A stretch of 64,000 bases of DNA. Origin: Pseudomonadales bacterium. GTDB lineage: Bacteria > Pseudomonadota > Gammaproteobacteria > Pseudomonadales > Azotimanducaceae. Below the pieces are notes generated by a model. It was not told the origin of the DNA, ran no database searches, and worked only from the letters and a program-made list of their open reading frames with translations. Within the stretch, counting starts at the first letter, position 1; each line of letters opens with the position of its first letter. A program made the translations under genes and the position numbers. The stretch lies in assembly GCA_028281885.1 (NCBI GenBank), contig JANQJA010000002.1, positions 1 to 64,000 on the forward strand, in the 5' to 3' direction. Below, piece after piece: positions 16,110 through 24,696 of the stretch.

Positions 16110-17199
16110 GATGTCGCATCAACGCAACGCCCTTGATCTGCGCGAAGACTGATTGCCCCTGGTGTAGATTCAATCGTTCCCGTGACTGACGTGTGATGCT
16201 GGCAATCAGTGCCTGGTCGCCGACGAGGAGTCTGACGAGTACGGAATGGCGCTGGGGGTCTTCGTAGATTGCATCGATGACAGCCGGCAGGATGTTCAGG
16301 ATGCTTGAATCCTGAGCATGACTGAGCGACAGGCTGATGTCGCTTGCCGGAATTCGTATCCGCAGTTGTTGTCCTGACGAAACGGGCCCTGCGGCGACAT
16401 GTAGGTGTTGTTCTCCAAACGACAGTTTCGCAAGCTGCCAGTGCGGGTCATACCCGGTGACGACACAATCCAGCACGGCGGCGGGATTGGTTTCTTGCGT
16501 CCGGGCCAGGTCAAGGGAAGTGCTCATGTCGAACACATTACCTTCGGCGGTGATTCGTCCGTCCTCGATCTGGCAGACGTGATCAGCGAGGTAATTGACT
16601 TCATCGATGGCGTGGGTGACGTAAATCATCGGAATATCGAGTTCCGACCTGATACGGGAGAGGTACGGCAGGATTCGCTGTCGTCCGGCTTCGTCAATTG
16701 AACCCAGTGGTTCATCCAACAGCAGGCAGCGTGGACTGGAGAGCAGGGCGCGCCCCATGGCAACCCGCTGCGCTTCGCCTCCGGATAGTGTTGTGACCGG
16801 GCGGGAGAAGAGCGGTGCCAGGTCGAGCCAGTCAACCACCTGGTCGAAGCCGATGCGGTGATGATCCGCCCGCTGTTCTCCATAGCGCAGGTTTCCAGTG
16901 ACGGAAAGGTGTGGGAACAATTGCGGCGTCTGGAACACATAGCCTACTGAACGTCGATGAGGCGGTACATAGGTGTTCTCGTCCTGCCAGCGGGTATCGT
17001 TGCAGATGACTGAAATCCGGTCTTTTGACCCGCCGCGCTCAAGTCCGGCAATCACCTGGAGAACTGAAGACTTGCCAGCGCCGGAGTGACCAAATAGGGC
17101 AGTGACGTGATTCGACAGGCTAAGCTCAACATTGAGACTGAACATCTCGTTGCGTTGCAGCTGGATCGATGCCTGGATCACAGGGCTCGTGCTCGCCAC
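16102..17199 (-). CDS. modC: Molybdenum ABC transporter ATP-binding protein ModC
   Basis: Cytoplasmic ATPase that powers molybdate (or tungstate) import with ModB. The 365-residue protein shows Walker A GHSGAGKSS, signature LSGGEAQRVAMGRALL, Walker B CLLLDEPLGSID and the H-loop YVTHAIDE. A C-terminal TOBE/MOP domain occupies roughly 285-352 (ILPAVIDAIYEDPQRHSVLVRLLVG). The start shown is a GTG that lies 22 bases inside modB; a second GTG follows at codon 7. No modA is adjacent. Confidence 0.92.
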   Translation of the reverse strand: MASTSPVIQASIQLQRNEMFSLNVELSLSNHVTALFGHSGAGKSSVLQVIAGLERGGSKDRISVICNDTRWQDENTYVPPHRRSVGYVFQTPQLFPHLSVTGNLRYGEQRADHHRIGFDQVVDWLDLAPLFSRPVTTLSGGEAQRVAMGRALLSSPRCLLLDEPLGSIDEAGRQRILPYLSRIRSELDIPMIYVTHAIDEVNYLADHVCQIEDGRITAEGNVFDMSTSLDLARTQETNPAAVLDCVVTGYDPHWQLAKLSFGEQHLHVAAGPVSSGQQLRIRIPASDISLSLSHAQDSSILNILPAVIDAIYEDPQRHSVLVRLLVGDQALIASITRQSRERLNLHQGQSVFAQIKGVALMRHHG

Positions 17200-17852
17200 T
17201 GGCGGTTGAGTCGATAGACGAAAAACAAGAGCAGGAACGAAAAGGCAAGCAGACCACCGGCCAGCCTATGGGCGCGCTCGTAGTTCATGGTTTCTACCTG
17301 CTCGAATAACAGGATCGACAACACCCGTGTTTCTTCGGGAATACTGCCGCCAATCATGAGGATGATGCCGAATTCGCCGATGGTATGTGCAAACGCGAGA
17401 CAGCAGGCGATAACGAAACCGTGCCGGGACAAGGGTGCTACTACCGAGAAGAAGCGATCAATGGGTCCTGCGCCCAGGGTGGCTGCCGCATCGGTCAGTG
17501 CCCTGGGCAGCGACTCAAAGGCGACCTGCAATGGCTGCACATAAAAAGGGGCAGAGTAGATAACCGAGCCGATGACCAGTGCCTCGAAACTGAAGGCCAG
17601 CTGCTGACCTGTTATCGCTTGCCAGGCAATGCCGACTGGCCCCTGTGGTGCAAACGCAATGAGGAAATAAAATCCAATCACCGTGGGTGGCAGGACGATC
17701 GGCAGTGCGACAATGGGTTCGATCACGCTGCGCAGTGGATGTGTGGCGCGAGCCAGCCACCAGGCCAGTGGTGTTGCAATCAACACCAGGATGGCAGTCG
17801 TGACGAAGGCCAGCTTCAGGGTCAGCCAGAGGGCAGCCGCTTCTTCTCCCAC
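17178..17852 (-). CDS. modB: Molybdate ABC transporter permease ModB
   Basis: A 224-residue inner membrane permease with five to six helices. The region LPPTVIGFYFLIAF and the EAA loop (ALTDAAATLGAGPIDRFFSVVAPLS, about 135-160) contact ModC, and the following AHTIGEFGIILMIGGSIP segment is highly typical of ModB. The GTG start is one base after the nudC stop (TGACGTG), implying translational coupling with nudC. A modA binding-protein gene is absent on either side. Confidence 0.92.
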   Translation of the reverse strand: MGEEAAALWLTLKLAFVTTAILVLIATPLAWWLARATHPLRSVIEPIVALPIVLPPTVIGFYFLIAFAPQGPVGIAWQAITGQQLAFSFEALVIGSVIYSAPFYVQPLQVAFESLPRALTDAAATLGAGPIDRFFSVVAPLSRHGFVIACCLAFAHTIGEFGIILMIGGSIPEETRVLSILLFEQVETMNYERAHRLAGGLLAFSFLLLFFVYRLNRQWRARAL

Positions 17853-17853
17853 G

Positions 17854-18696
17854 TCAGGCTTCCAGCCGGCGGATGTAGTCGTGAATCAGTCGGCCGGCGA
17901 TCGAGACCGGCGATGGATGATTGGGAAGATTGTGATAGTGGAACCAGTCTGCCTCGGCAATCTCTTCCTCCTGCAGGATCAGCTCCCCGCTCTCATACTC
18001 GGCATGAAACCCGAGCATCAAAGAGTTGGGAAACGGCCAGGCCTGGCTGGAGAAGTATTCAAGGTTCCGGACCCTGATACCGACTTCCTCCATGACTTCG
18101 CGGTGTACCGCTTCTTCGATGGTTTCACCGGGTTCAACAAACCCGGCAAGCGTAGAGAAAAAGTGGCCGCGGGCGCGGGCCGGTCGGGCCAGCAGCAGAT
18201 CCTGGTCGCGAGCTACCAGGACAATGATGGATGGTGCAATGCGAGGGTAGAAGTACCGGTTGCACTCAGGACACTTTCGCGAACGGTCGAAACCGGATGG
18301 CTCTGTGGGTTTGCCGCACTGGCCGCAATACTGGTGATCCCGATGCCATTCGACGATCTGTTTGGCCTTGCCGATGAGGTTGAAGGCAGGCTCTTCCAGA
18401 TTGCTGAGCAGGGACCTGAGCGTATCGAAGGTATAGCCTTCCGGTTCGTCAGCGTCCGGATCTGCCTCTACGGCAAAAAGGGGTATCCCGGCGACGTCAC
18501 CCAGGTAGTGTTGCTCAATCACTTCGATCTCCAGCCAGCGCATCTCGTCCTGGTTGAGGGGGCGCCATCTTGGTTCAGTATCGATGGACAGAATTTCGCC
18601 GTCAGAGATCACGATGTGAAAACTGCGCTCGGTCTCGCCGGGGGTATTCACCCCCGGGAGAAAGTCGATACGCAGGTCAATCAGTTCCCAGTCCAT
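17854..18696 (-). CDS. nudC: NADH pyrophosphatase / NAD-decapping Nudix hydrolase NudC
   Basis: Cleaves NADH to NMNH and AMP and removes NAD caps from RNA. The 280-residue protein has the middle zinc ribbon YCGQCGKPTEP and RKCPECNRYFYPRIAP (four Cys). The Nudix box is GFVEPGETIEEAVHREVMEEVG. The SQAWPFPNSLMLGF motif after the box is the NudC-specific SQPWPFPxS substrate signature, here with Ala for Pro. It is the first gene of the nudC-modB-modC(-srkA) unit. A TATGAT at about 18732-18737 on the minus strand may be its -10. Confidence 0.96.
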   Translation of the reverse strand: MDWELIDLRIDFLPGVNTPGETERSFHIVISDGEILSIDTEPRWRPLNQDEMRWLEIEVIEQHYLGDVAGIPLFAVEADPDADEPEGYTFDTLRSLLSNLEEPAFNLIGKAKQIVEWHRDHQYCGQCGKPTEPSGFDRSRKCPECNRYFYPRIAPSIIVLVARDQDLLLARPARARGHFFSTLAGFVEPGETIEEAVHREVMEEVGIRVRNLEYFSSQAWPFPNSLMLGFHAEYESGELILQEEEIAEADWFHYHNLPNHPSPVSIAGRLIHDYIRRLEA

Positions 18697-18769
18697 AATG
18701 CTGCGTTGATGTTGGATGTCGGGACTTTATCATAGCCGCTGAGCGCGCCCCCAAATGTCGCGTCCCGGG

Positions 18770-19450
18770 TCATGGTACTGGCTTTGCAGGAGTTCTTGCG
18801 ACGGCGATGACGTCAACCTTTTGCGCGCCTGATGCTTTCAATACTCGCGCGATCTCGTTGATTGTGGCAGCAGTGGTGACGACGTCGTCGATGATGGTAA
18901 TACGTTTGCCGTGACAGGATTCCTGTGAGTGAAAAGCGCCTCGTATGTTGCGGCGCCGGCTGTCGCGGGAGAGGGACTTCTGCGGCGTTGAGGCGCTGTT
19001 TCGTCGAAGTGATTGCAACAGCGGCAGGGACCAGGCATCTGCCAGATGCCTGGCGAGGTTCGCGGCATGATCAAAGGCCCGCTCCGGTCGCCCCGGGACA
19101 GGCAGCAACGCGTCGGTATCGGGTTTTTGTACTCGCCGTAGTATCGCATCTGCAAGGACACGGCCCATGACGTGGTCTTCGCCTTCTTTCAAACGGCTGA
19201 TCATCTGACTGATCGGCGTGCGGTAGATGAAGCACGCTGTTACCCGATCTGTCGCCGGCCGCCTGGCGCGGCAACGGAAACAAGGGCTGGTCGTTGGCAG
19301 GGGGAGGGCGCAATAGGGGCACGCCCGTCTGATGACCGGAAGGTCCGCTTCGCAGTCTCGGCAGAGATCGATGTTTCGCCCGCTCGTGTCTCCGCACAGC
19401 AGGCAGTTGCCCGGAATGAACTGGAAGCTGAGGCATCGTAGCCAGGACAT
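18770..19450 (-). CDS. comF: ComF family phosphoribosyltransferase-like protein
   Basis: A 226-residue protein: N-terminal four-Cys zinc finger (CLLCGDTSGRNIDLCRDC), a second Cys pair (CPYCALPLP; CFRCRAR), and a C-terminal type I phosphoribosyltransferase fold with the PRPP loop RITIIDDVVTTAATINEIA. Also called GntX or ComFC; it is needed for DNA uptake during transformation, with unknown chemistry. It is not next to bioB, where the gene often lies in proteobacteria. Confidence 0.92.
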   Translation of the reverse strand: MSWLRCLSFQFIPGNCLLCGDTSGRNIDLCRDCEADLPVIRRACPYCALPLPTTSPCFRCRARRPATDRVTACFIYRTPISQMISRLKEGEDHVMGRVLADAILRRVQKPDTDALLPVPGRPERAFDHAANLARHLADAWSLPLLQSLRRNSASTPQKSLSRDSRRRNIRGAFHSQESCHGKRITIIDDVVTTAATINEIARVLKASGAQKVDVIAVARTPAKPVP

Positions 19451-19507
19451 CCCATGATGTTCTGACGGTCAGGTGTTTGAGTGGAGCGGCGCTCGATGAT
19501 TTTCCTG

Positions 19508-20089
19508 TCAGCGAACGTCAGTGCACGGGTGCGCTTCTGCCTCAGGGTTACACAGCTTGACCTGGGCAAGATAGGCGGACCAGGTGGCGACTGCTTCCCT
19601 CTCGATCTCCGCCTCACCGATTTCGAACGACGGTACCTTGCGGCTGATCCGGATGACGTAGAGATAATCCTGGCCCTGGATAGCCTTCGTGATAGCCACT
19701 TCACCGCGACCCACCAGTTTATTGTTGCCGCACATCGCGAGTCTCACTGACGTTGGGTAGTCGTTTTCCAGACCGGAGAACAGATTGAAGTGCTGGACGA
19801 AATCGCAGTTCTCCTGCAGTCGTTTGATCTCTGCCATCTGGATCTCGATAGGATCCGTGCCGGCAAGTTCGGCGTGTGATTCCACCGTCAGTTTTGACGC
19901 CCACTCGACGGCCGTTTCAGCGGGCGGGACGAATTCCGAGATGCGAGTTTGGTTGTTGTTGAATTGGTAGACCATCGGCCAGTCAGGTGGTGGAGTCAGC
20001 AGCAGTTGTTCACCTGATTCGTCGAGGGGTTGCGCGGTGCAGCTTGCCAACAGCAAGGGCAGGCATGACAGAATTCGTGGAACGTTCAA
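19508..20089 (-). CDS. Hypothetical lipoprotein
   Basis: A 193-residue secreted protein with a lipoprotein signal peptide (lipobox LASC, Cys17). The mature part has three further Cys and no recognised domain: it reads as a mixed alpha/beta protein of about 175 residues, with VYQFNNNQTRISEFVPP near the start. It overlaps the TerB-like gene by 4 bases (stop of one, start of the next), so the two are probably co-expressed. Function unknown. Confidence 0.75.
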   Translation of the reverse strand: MNVPRILSCLPLLLASCTAQPLDESGEQLLLTPPPDWPMVYQFNNNQTRISEFVPPAETAVEWASKLTVESHAELAGTDPIEIQMAEIKRLQENCDFVQHFNLFSGLENDYPTSVRLAMCGNNKLVGRGEVAITKAIQGQDYLYVIRISRKVPSFEIGEAEIEREAVATWSAYLAQVKLCNPEAEAHPCTDVR

Positions 20090-20478
20090 TCGAGCAGCGC
20101 CTGTGCTTCTTTCTCAAGGCTGACCGCGCGCCTTGCGAGACTCTGGATCTGGGAGAATGTCTGGTCGCTGACTCTGAGTTCCCGTCGAAGGTCATCGAGA
20201 TAACATCGCTCCTCGATATCAAAGGCGCCGTCGGCGTAACTCAGCATCACGAGGGCGAGCAGAGCGACCATTCGACTTCGCTCGGTCTCGAAAGTCTGTG
20301 CCATACCCTCAATCGGCACGTAGTACCCTTCCGTGTCGTCGGCCAGACTCATCTCCCGGCGCATCTCGGTCAGCATGCGTCGTTCACTCTCGGTAAATTC
20401 CCCATCGGAGACAATCACGCTGTGTGCCAGGCAGATAAATGCCTGTCTTTGGGGGTCTGTCAGAATCCCGAGGTACAT
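20086..20478 (-). CDS. TerB-like (tellurite resistance protein B family) protein
   Basis: A 130-residue all-helical protein with the pseudo-twofold TerB layout: acidic loop SDGEFTESERRML (about 24-36) and a second acidic loop YADGAFDIEERCYLDDL (about 86-102). TerB-like domains bind metal through these acidic residues, and membrane or lipoprotein partners are common. The N-terminal QRQAFICLAHSVIVSDGE is the usual entry. It overlaps the following lipoprotein gene. The true substrate or stress is unknown; tellurite resistance should not be assumed. Confidence 0.75.
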   Translation of the reverse strand: MYLGILTDPQRQAFICLAHSVIVSDGEFTESERRMLTEMRREMSLADDTEGYYVPIEGMAQTFETERSRMVALLALVMLSYADGAFDIEERCYLDDLRRELRVSDQTFSQIQSLARRAVSLEKEAQALLD

Positions 20479-20542
20479 GGTCAGGGGTCTTGGGTCGGTT
20501 TTGCTCCATTGTATGAAGGAGCGACAGGCTCGGGCAAACCGG

Positions 20543-21640
20543 TCAGTCGTCGTCAGGGGCGGTAAGGGACACGTTGTAGTTGAAGATCTCTTCGTCCCTG
20601 ATGGTAGTGATTTTCAGCGTATCCCCTGGCTGGTGCTGCTCCAGTATCGAGAGCAGTGAGTCTTCATCGGTGACTTGTTCTCCGTCGACCGCGATAATCA
20701 CATCGCCCAGGTGAATGTTGTTGCGCGAGTCGGTCCTGACGCCGATCATGCCGGCCTTGTCGGCCGGGTCGCCGGGGATGACGGAAAGGATGGGTACGCC
20801 TTTCACGCCGAACCGCCTGGCCCAGGAATCGTTCAGTGTCTCCACGCCAAGACGGGGCCGGTAGAGCTGGCCGTGCTCGATCAGTTGGGGGATGATCCGT
20901 TTCACGGTGTTTACCGGGATCGCAAAACCGATACCGGCATTGGCGCCACTTGGACTGTAGATCGCCGTATTGACGCCCACCAGTTCACCCATGCTGTTGA
21001 GTAACGGACCGCCCGAGTTTCCCGGATTGATGGCGGCATCTGTCTGGATGACATTGCGGATATTTCGATTTCTGAATGACCGGATCTCGCGGCCCAGCGC
21101 ACTGACGACGCCAACAGTCAGGGTTGTATCCAGCGCGAAGGGATTGCCGATGGCCAGCACTTTACGGCCGACCGATAGCAGATCGGAATCTCCCAGGGGG
21201 ATTGGCTGGAGTTCTTCATCGGGGGCTTCAATCTGCAGCAGGGCAATGTCCTTCTCTGGTGCCGCACCGACGAGCTTGGCATCGTAGTCGTTGCCCGACG
21301 AGGTGGTGATGGTGACGCGATTCGCCCGGTAAACAACATGAAAGTTGGTCACAATCAGGCCTGACTCATCCCAGACGAAACCAGTTCCGCTGCCCTGAGG
21401 CACCTCGGTGGCATTGAGCGAGAATATATTGCGACGTAGCTGTGTATTGGTGACGAATACCACGGAAGGACTGATGTCGCGGTAGATGGCGATGTTGTTA
21501 CTTTCGTCGTCGGTGAGCCCTGTGGGTAGCTGCTGAACGGCTACGGGAGATTCTGCGGGCGTCTCCTCCGATTGCTGGCTGGCGCCGTATATCACCGCGG
21601 CGAGGGCTCCAAAGGCGATAACGGCGGCAACTTTTTTCAT
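20543..21640 (-). CDS. degS: Periplasmic trypsin-like serine protease of DegS/AlgW type, one PDZ domain
   Basis: A 365-residue inner-membrane-anchored protease: N-terminal signal anchor (residues 3-20), protease domain with His in VTNFHVVYRA, Asp in EKDIALLQIE and Ser in TDAAINPGNSGGPLLN, then a single PDZ domain (about 265-355, GVPILSVIPGDPADKAGM). One PDZ and a membrane anchor fit DegS/AlgW, which start sigma-E release by cutting RseA, better than DegP. The linker after the anchor is longer than in E. coli DegS. It starts eight bases after tolC, an uncommon pairing that suggests an envelope-stress link. Confidence 0.88.
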   Translation of the reverse strand: MKKVAAVIAFGALAAVIYGASQQSEETPAESPVAVQQLPTGLTDDESNNIAIYRDISPSVVFVTNTQLRRNIFSLNATEVPQGSGTGFVWDESGLIVTNFHVVYRANRVTITTSSGNDYDAKLVGAAPEKDIALLQIEAPDEELQPIPLGDSDLLSVGRKVLAIGNPFALDTTLTVGVVSALGREIRSFRNRNIRNVIQTDAAINPGNSGGPLLNSMGELVGVNTAIYSPSGANAGIGFAIPVNTVKRIIPQLIEHGQLYRPRLGVETLNDSWARRFGVKGVPILSVIPGDPADKAGMIGVRTDSRNNIHLGDVIIAVDGEQVTDEDSLLSILEQHQPGDTLKITTIRDEEIFNYNVSLTAPDDD

Positions 21641-21648
21641 CGGGTGAG

Positions 21649-23043
21649 TTATCGAGTCGTCGGAGTGATCTTCTCGACACTCTCGCTGGCGATGATGAAC
21701 TGGTTCAGGTCGTAGATATCTTCAGGACTCAGTGTGCCAACAATCTGCTTGAGCCTCAGCGTATCCCGGATGTACTGATATCGTGCGCTGGCAAACTGGA
21801 ACTGCGCTGCAAAAAGACGTTGCTGGGCCAGCAGCACATCGACAATATTTCGCGTGCCGACCTCATAGCCTGTCTGAGTTGCGTCAAGCGCACTCTGACT
21901 GGATTCGATACCTCGCAGCCGTGCCCTGACGCGAGCGACGTCAGTATTGATGGCGCTGTAAAGGTTGCGGGTATTTTCCACAATCGTTCGACGGGTCAGG
22001 TCAAAGTTGCGCTGGGCCTGGTCGAGACGGAAGCTGGCTTCTCGTGTCTGGGATCTTGTTGCGAGTCCCGTAAAGACAGGTACATTCAACGTAAGTGCTG
22101 CCGAGTGCGTTTCAGTCTGGCCGGAAAAAATGCTGGACGCGCCTGACTCGCTTTCGGAGTAGGTAACATTCGCGTTGACTGTTGGCAGGTGCCCGCTTTT
22201 TGCAATTTGCACATCCCGACGTGCCGATTCGAGCGAATGTCGTGCTGCGACAAGTTCATAGTTGTTCGCCAGTGCGCCATCGACCCACGCCTCCTCGTCC
22301 CTGGGTTCGGGGTATTCGACCGGGAAAGCCTCAGCCAGTCCATCAATCTCGTCGATGATTTGTCCTGTCAGGCGGACCAGCGTCTCAAAAGTGATGACCT
22401 GGGCGCCTTCTGCTTCGATCACACCGACGGTTGATGTGTCGAAGGCGGCAGTGGATTCCAGAACGTCGGTTATGGCGACCAGGCCGACATCAAATCGTTG
22501 CTGAACCTGTTCCAGCTGACGTTTGACTGCATCCCTTTCGGCGATAGCCGCGCTCAGACGGTCCTGCGCTTCAAGAATGCTGAAGTAGTTGTCGGCGACG
22601 CGGAAAATCAGTTCCTGTTGTTCGGCTGCAAGATTGGCAGAGGCCTGCGCTTCGATTTCCTTTGACTGCTGAAACGCGAACCAGCGGCTCAGGTCGAAGA
22701 CCGGTTGATTGAGTTGGGCGCTCCAGCGATGGTCGTTGAAGTTCTGGGTCTGGTTCTCGACGGTAAAACCGCCGGGCGACGTGCCGTCTTCTACGATTTC
22801 CGGACTGGTCCGTTTCGTCTGTGTTGTGGTGACGGATGCCGAAACACTGGGCAGAAGTCGTGCCCGTGCCTGGGAAATCACTTCTCGCTGTGCTTTGTAT
22901 CCGGCCCTTGCAGCGGCCAGTTGTGGATCATTTTCGATGGCCAGTTCATAGACCTCAGCGAGGCTCGCGGCAAGAACAGCCTGGGCGGAAAAGAGTGCGG
23001 AAATAAGCAGGGTGGCTAGTGTGAGGTGCTGGCTCAATCTCAT
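21649..23043 (-). CDS. tolC: TolC family outer membrane channel protein
   Basis: A 464-residue outer membrane efflux duct that serves RND pumps and type I secretion. It has a signal peptide (1-25, cut after AQAVLA), then two tandem OEP repeats, seen as SLAEVYELAIENDPQLAAARAGYKAQRE near the start and LVAARHSLESARRDVQIAKSGHLPTVNANVTYSES in the middle. It ends in the long coiled-coil segment with VARVRARLRGIESSQSALDATQTGYEVGTRNIVDVLLAQQRLF. This is the usual TolC length. It heads a tolC-degS unit. Confidence 0.93.
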   Translation of the reverse strand: MRLSQHLTLATLLISALFSAQAVLAASLAEVYELAIENDPQLAAARAGYKAQREVISQARARLLPSVSASVTTTQTKRTSPEIVEDGTSPGGFTVENQTQNFNDHRWSAQLNQPVFDLSRWFAFQQSKEIEAQASANLAAEQQELIFRVADNYFSILEAQDRLSAAIAERDAVKRQLEQVQQRFDVGLVAITDVLESTAAFDTSTVGVIEAEGAQVITFETLVRLTGQIIDEIDGLAEAFPVEYPEPRDEEAWVDGALANNYELVAARHSLESARRDVQIAKSGHLPTVNANVTYSESESGASSIFSGQTETHSAALTLNVPVFTGLATRSQTREASFRLDQAQRNFDLTRRTIVENTRNLYSAINTDVARVRARLRGIESSQSALDATQTGYEVGTRNIVDVLLAQQRLFAAQFQFASARYQYIRDTLRLKQIVGTLSPEDIYDLNQFIIASESVEKITPTTR

Positions 23044-23118
23044 GGGTAGTCCTTGGTTCCAACTCCGCTGGCGCGGCTCGCTAGCATACGCATAGCAACA
23101 GCCCGATGCCAGTCGGTG

Positions 23119-23147
23119 GCGATAGTACGCACAATATTTGAGGTCAA
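23119..23147 (-). promoter_or_regulatory. Possible sigma-70 promoter upstream of tolC
   Basis: TTGACC (23147-23142, 5/6 to consensus) is followed after 17 bases by TATCGC (23124-23119, 3/6). It sits in the 129-base gap before tolC. The -10 is poor, so an activator or a different -10 is likely if this is used. Confidence 0.3.
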
Positions 23148-23172
23148 TTCCCTGGTTCTCGTCATTGGATCG

Positions 23173-24570
23173 CTATGACTTTCGTGCCGAGATAGCCGGC
23201 TCGGGAAACTCGCCCAGGCGCGCTTCCAGCCAACTCGCGACGGCGAGGCAGTGGTCTTCCCGAAAGGGGCGCGCCAGGATCTGGATGCCGACCGGCAGGC
23301 CTTGTTCATCGGTGCCGGCCCTGATCACGACACCGGGCCAGCCGGTCAGATTATAGGCGGTTGTATAACTGTAGGCAGCCAGGTCTTCCTCTTTGCCGTG
23401 GCGGATGGCGGTATGGGCATTGACCGGACAGATCAGAACATCGAAATCCTGGAAGAAACTGAGCATGGAACTGCGGTAACCATCCCATAGTTCGACCGTG
23501 CGGGCGAATTCTCGTTGACTGATTTCGGGCCCGCGACGTTCGATGCTGGCAGCGATCCGCGGTGACGGATTGGTTGTGCCGCAGATGTCCAGGAGTGATT
23601 CCACCAGTTCGCCCCCATCGGCACTGAATACCCGCGACATGATGAAGTTTGTCATCTCAACGCCGGACGGCTTCGCCTCGGTGACATTGATGCCATCAGC
23701 TCGCATCAGGTCACAGGCAGAACTGACCGCGGCCCTGATTGCCGGGTCCGGTGTCTTGATGTCATTGCTGGTGTGATAGGCGATGCGCAGCTGTTGCACT
23801 TCCACTGCCCGGTAGTCATGTTTAGCCACTTCGACGCAGTTCGGGTCCAGATAGTCCGGACCTTCGATCAGTTGCAGCAGAAAATCGAGGTCCTCGACCT
23901 GTCTTGCCAGGGGGCCGGGTTGGGTCAGTCGTGCAATCACGCCCGAGGTGGGTAGCGCGTTGCCGGTGCAGGGAACGCGTCCCGAGGTTGGTTTGATGCC
24001 GCAGACGCCGCTGAAGTGGGCGGGCAGGCGGATACTACCGCCGGTGTCTGTGCCGATATCGAAGGGTGAACCACCGGCGGCAATGATCGCCGATGCGCCA
24101 CCACTGCTGCCACCCGGGGTGCGTTCCGGGTCGAATGGATTGCTGGTCGGTCCGAACAGATTATTGTCGGTCTGAAACCATAGCGTGAACTCGGGCGTGT
24201 TGGTTTTGCCCAACATGATTGCGCCCGCGGACTTCAGTCGAGCGACGCACGTGGCGTCCGTGCCTGGCCGAAAATCCCGACGACCTTCGGTGCCCCAGGT
24301 GGTCACTGCATCGGATGTGTCGAGACTATCCTTGATGGTCATTGGTACACCATGAAGCGGGCCATGGAGCTTGCCTTGTGCAAGATCGTCGTCGTACTTG
24401 GCGGCGTACTTCATGGCGAGGTCGCCAGTCGAGCAGATCACCGCGTTGAGTAGAGGGTTTACCTTCTCGATCCGGTCCAGAAACGCTTGAACCAGATCGA
24501 CGGAACGAATCTGTTTTTCTCTGATCGCCGCGGCTATAACGGCCACGGATCCATCCAAGATCTGGTCCAT
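23173..24570 (-). CDS. Amidase signature family hydrolase
   Basis: A 465-residue cytoplasmic hydrolase with the Ser-cis-Ser-Lys triad: Lys in MTIKDSLDT, first Ser in GGSSGGASAIIA and nucleophile region GTDTGGSIRLPAHFSG. The C-terminal LTGWPGVVIRAGTDEQGLPVGIQI is the usual family ending. It is a stand-alone amidase, not GatA: there is no gatB or gatC beside it and the C-terminal domain differs. The substrate cannot be predicted. Divergent from the hybrid kinase gene. Confidence 0.88.
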   Translation of the reverse strand: MDQILDGSVAVIAAAIREKQIRSVDLVQAFLDRIEKVNPLLNAVICSTGDLAMKYAAKYDDDLAQGKLHGPLHGVPMTIKDSLDTSDAVTTWGTEGRRDFRPGTDATCVARLKSAGAIMLGKTNTPEFTLWFQTDNNLFGPTSNPFDPERTPGGSSGGASAIIAAGGSPFDIGTDTGGSIRLPAHFSGVCGIKPTSGRVPCTGNALPTSGVIARLTQPGPLARQVEDLDFLLQLIEGPDYLDPNCVEVAKHDYRAVEVQQLRIAYHTSNDIKTPDPAIRAAVSSACDLMRADGINVTEAKPSGVEMTNFIMSRVFSADGGELVESLLDICGTTNPSPRIAASIERRGPEISQREFARTVELWDGYRSSMLSFFQDFDVLICPVNAHTAIRHGKEEDLAAYSYTTAYNLTGWPGVVIRAGTDEQGLPVGIQILARPFREDHCLAVASWLEARLGEFPEPAISARKS

Positions 24571-24696
24571 GAAGAAATCCAGACGTAAAGCCGCATCCTA
24601 CTACCAACCACAGCCGGGTCACAGTCGTCGACTTCGGTTTGACAGGACCTGAACCCGGAGTGAAACTTCGTCTGTGTTGCTTCTCCATGGAAAACC

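Noticed and set aside
20479..20542. Imperfect nested hairpin (GCTCC/GGAGC) before the TerB-like gene
   Set aside because: No T run and short stems; likely chance. A TACAAT there could be a weak -10, but I see no -35.
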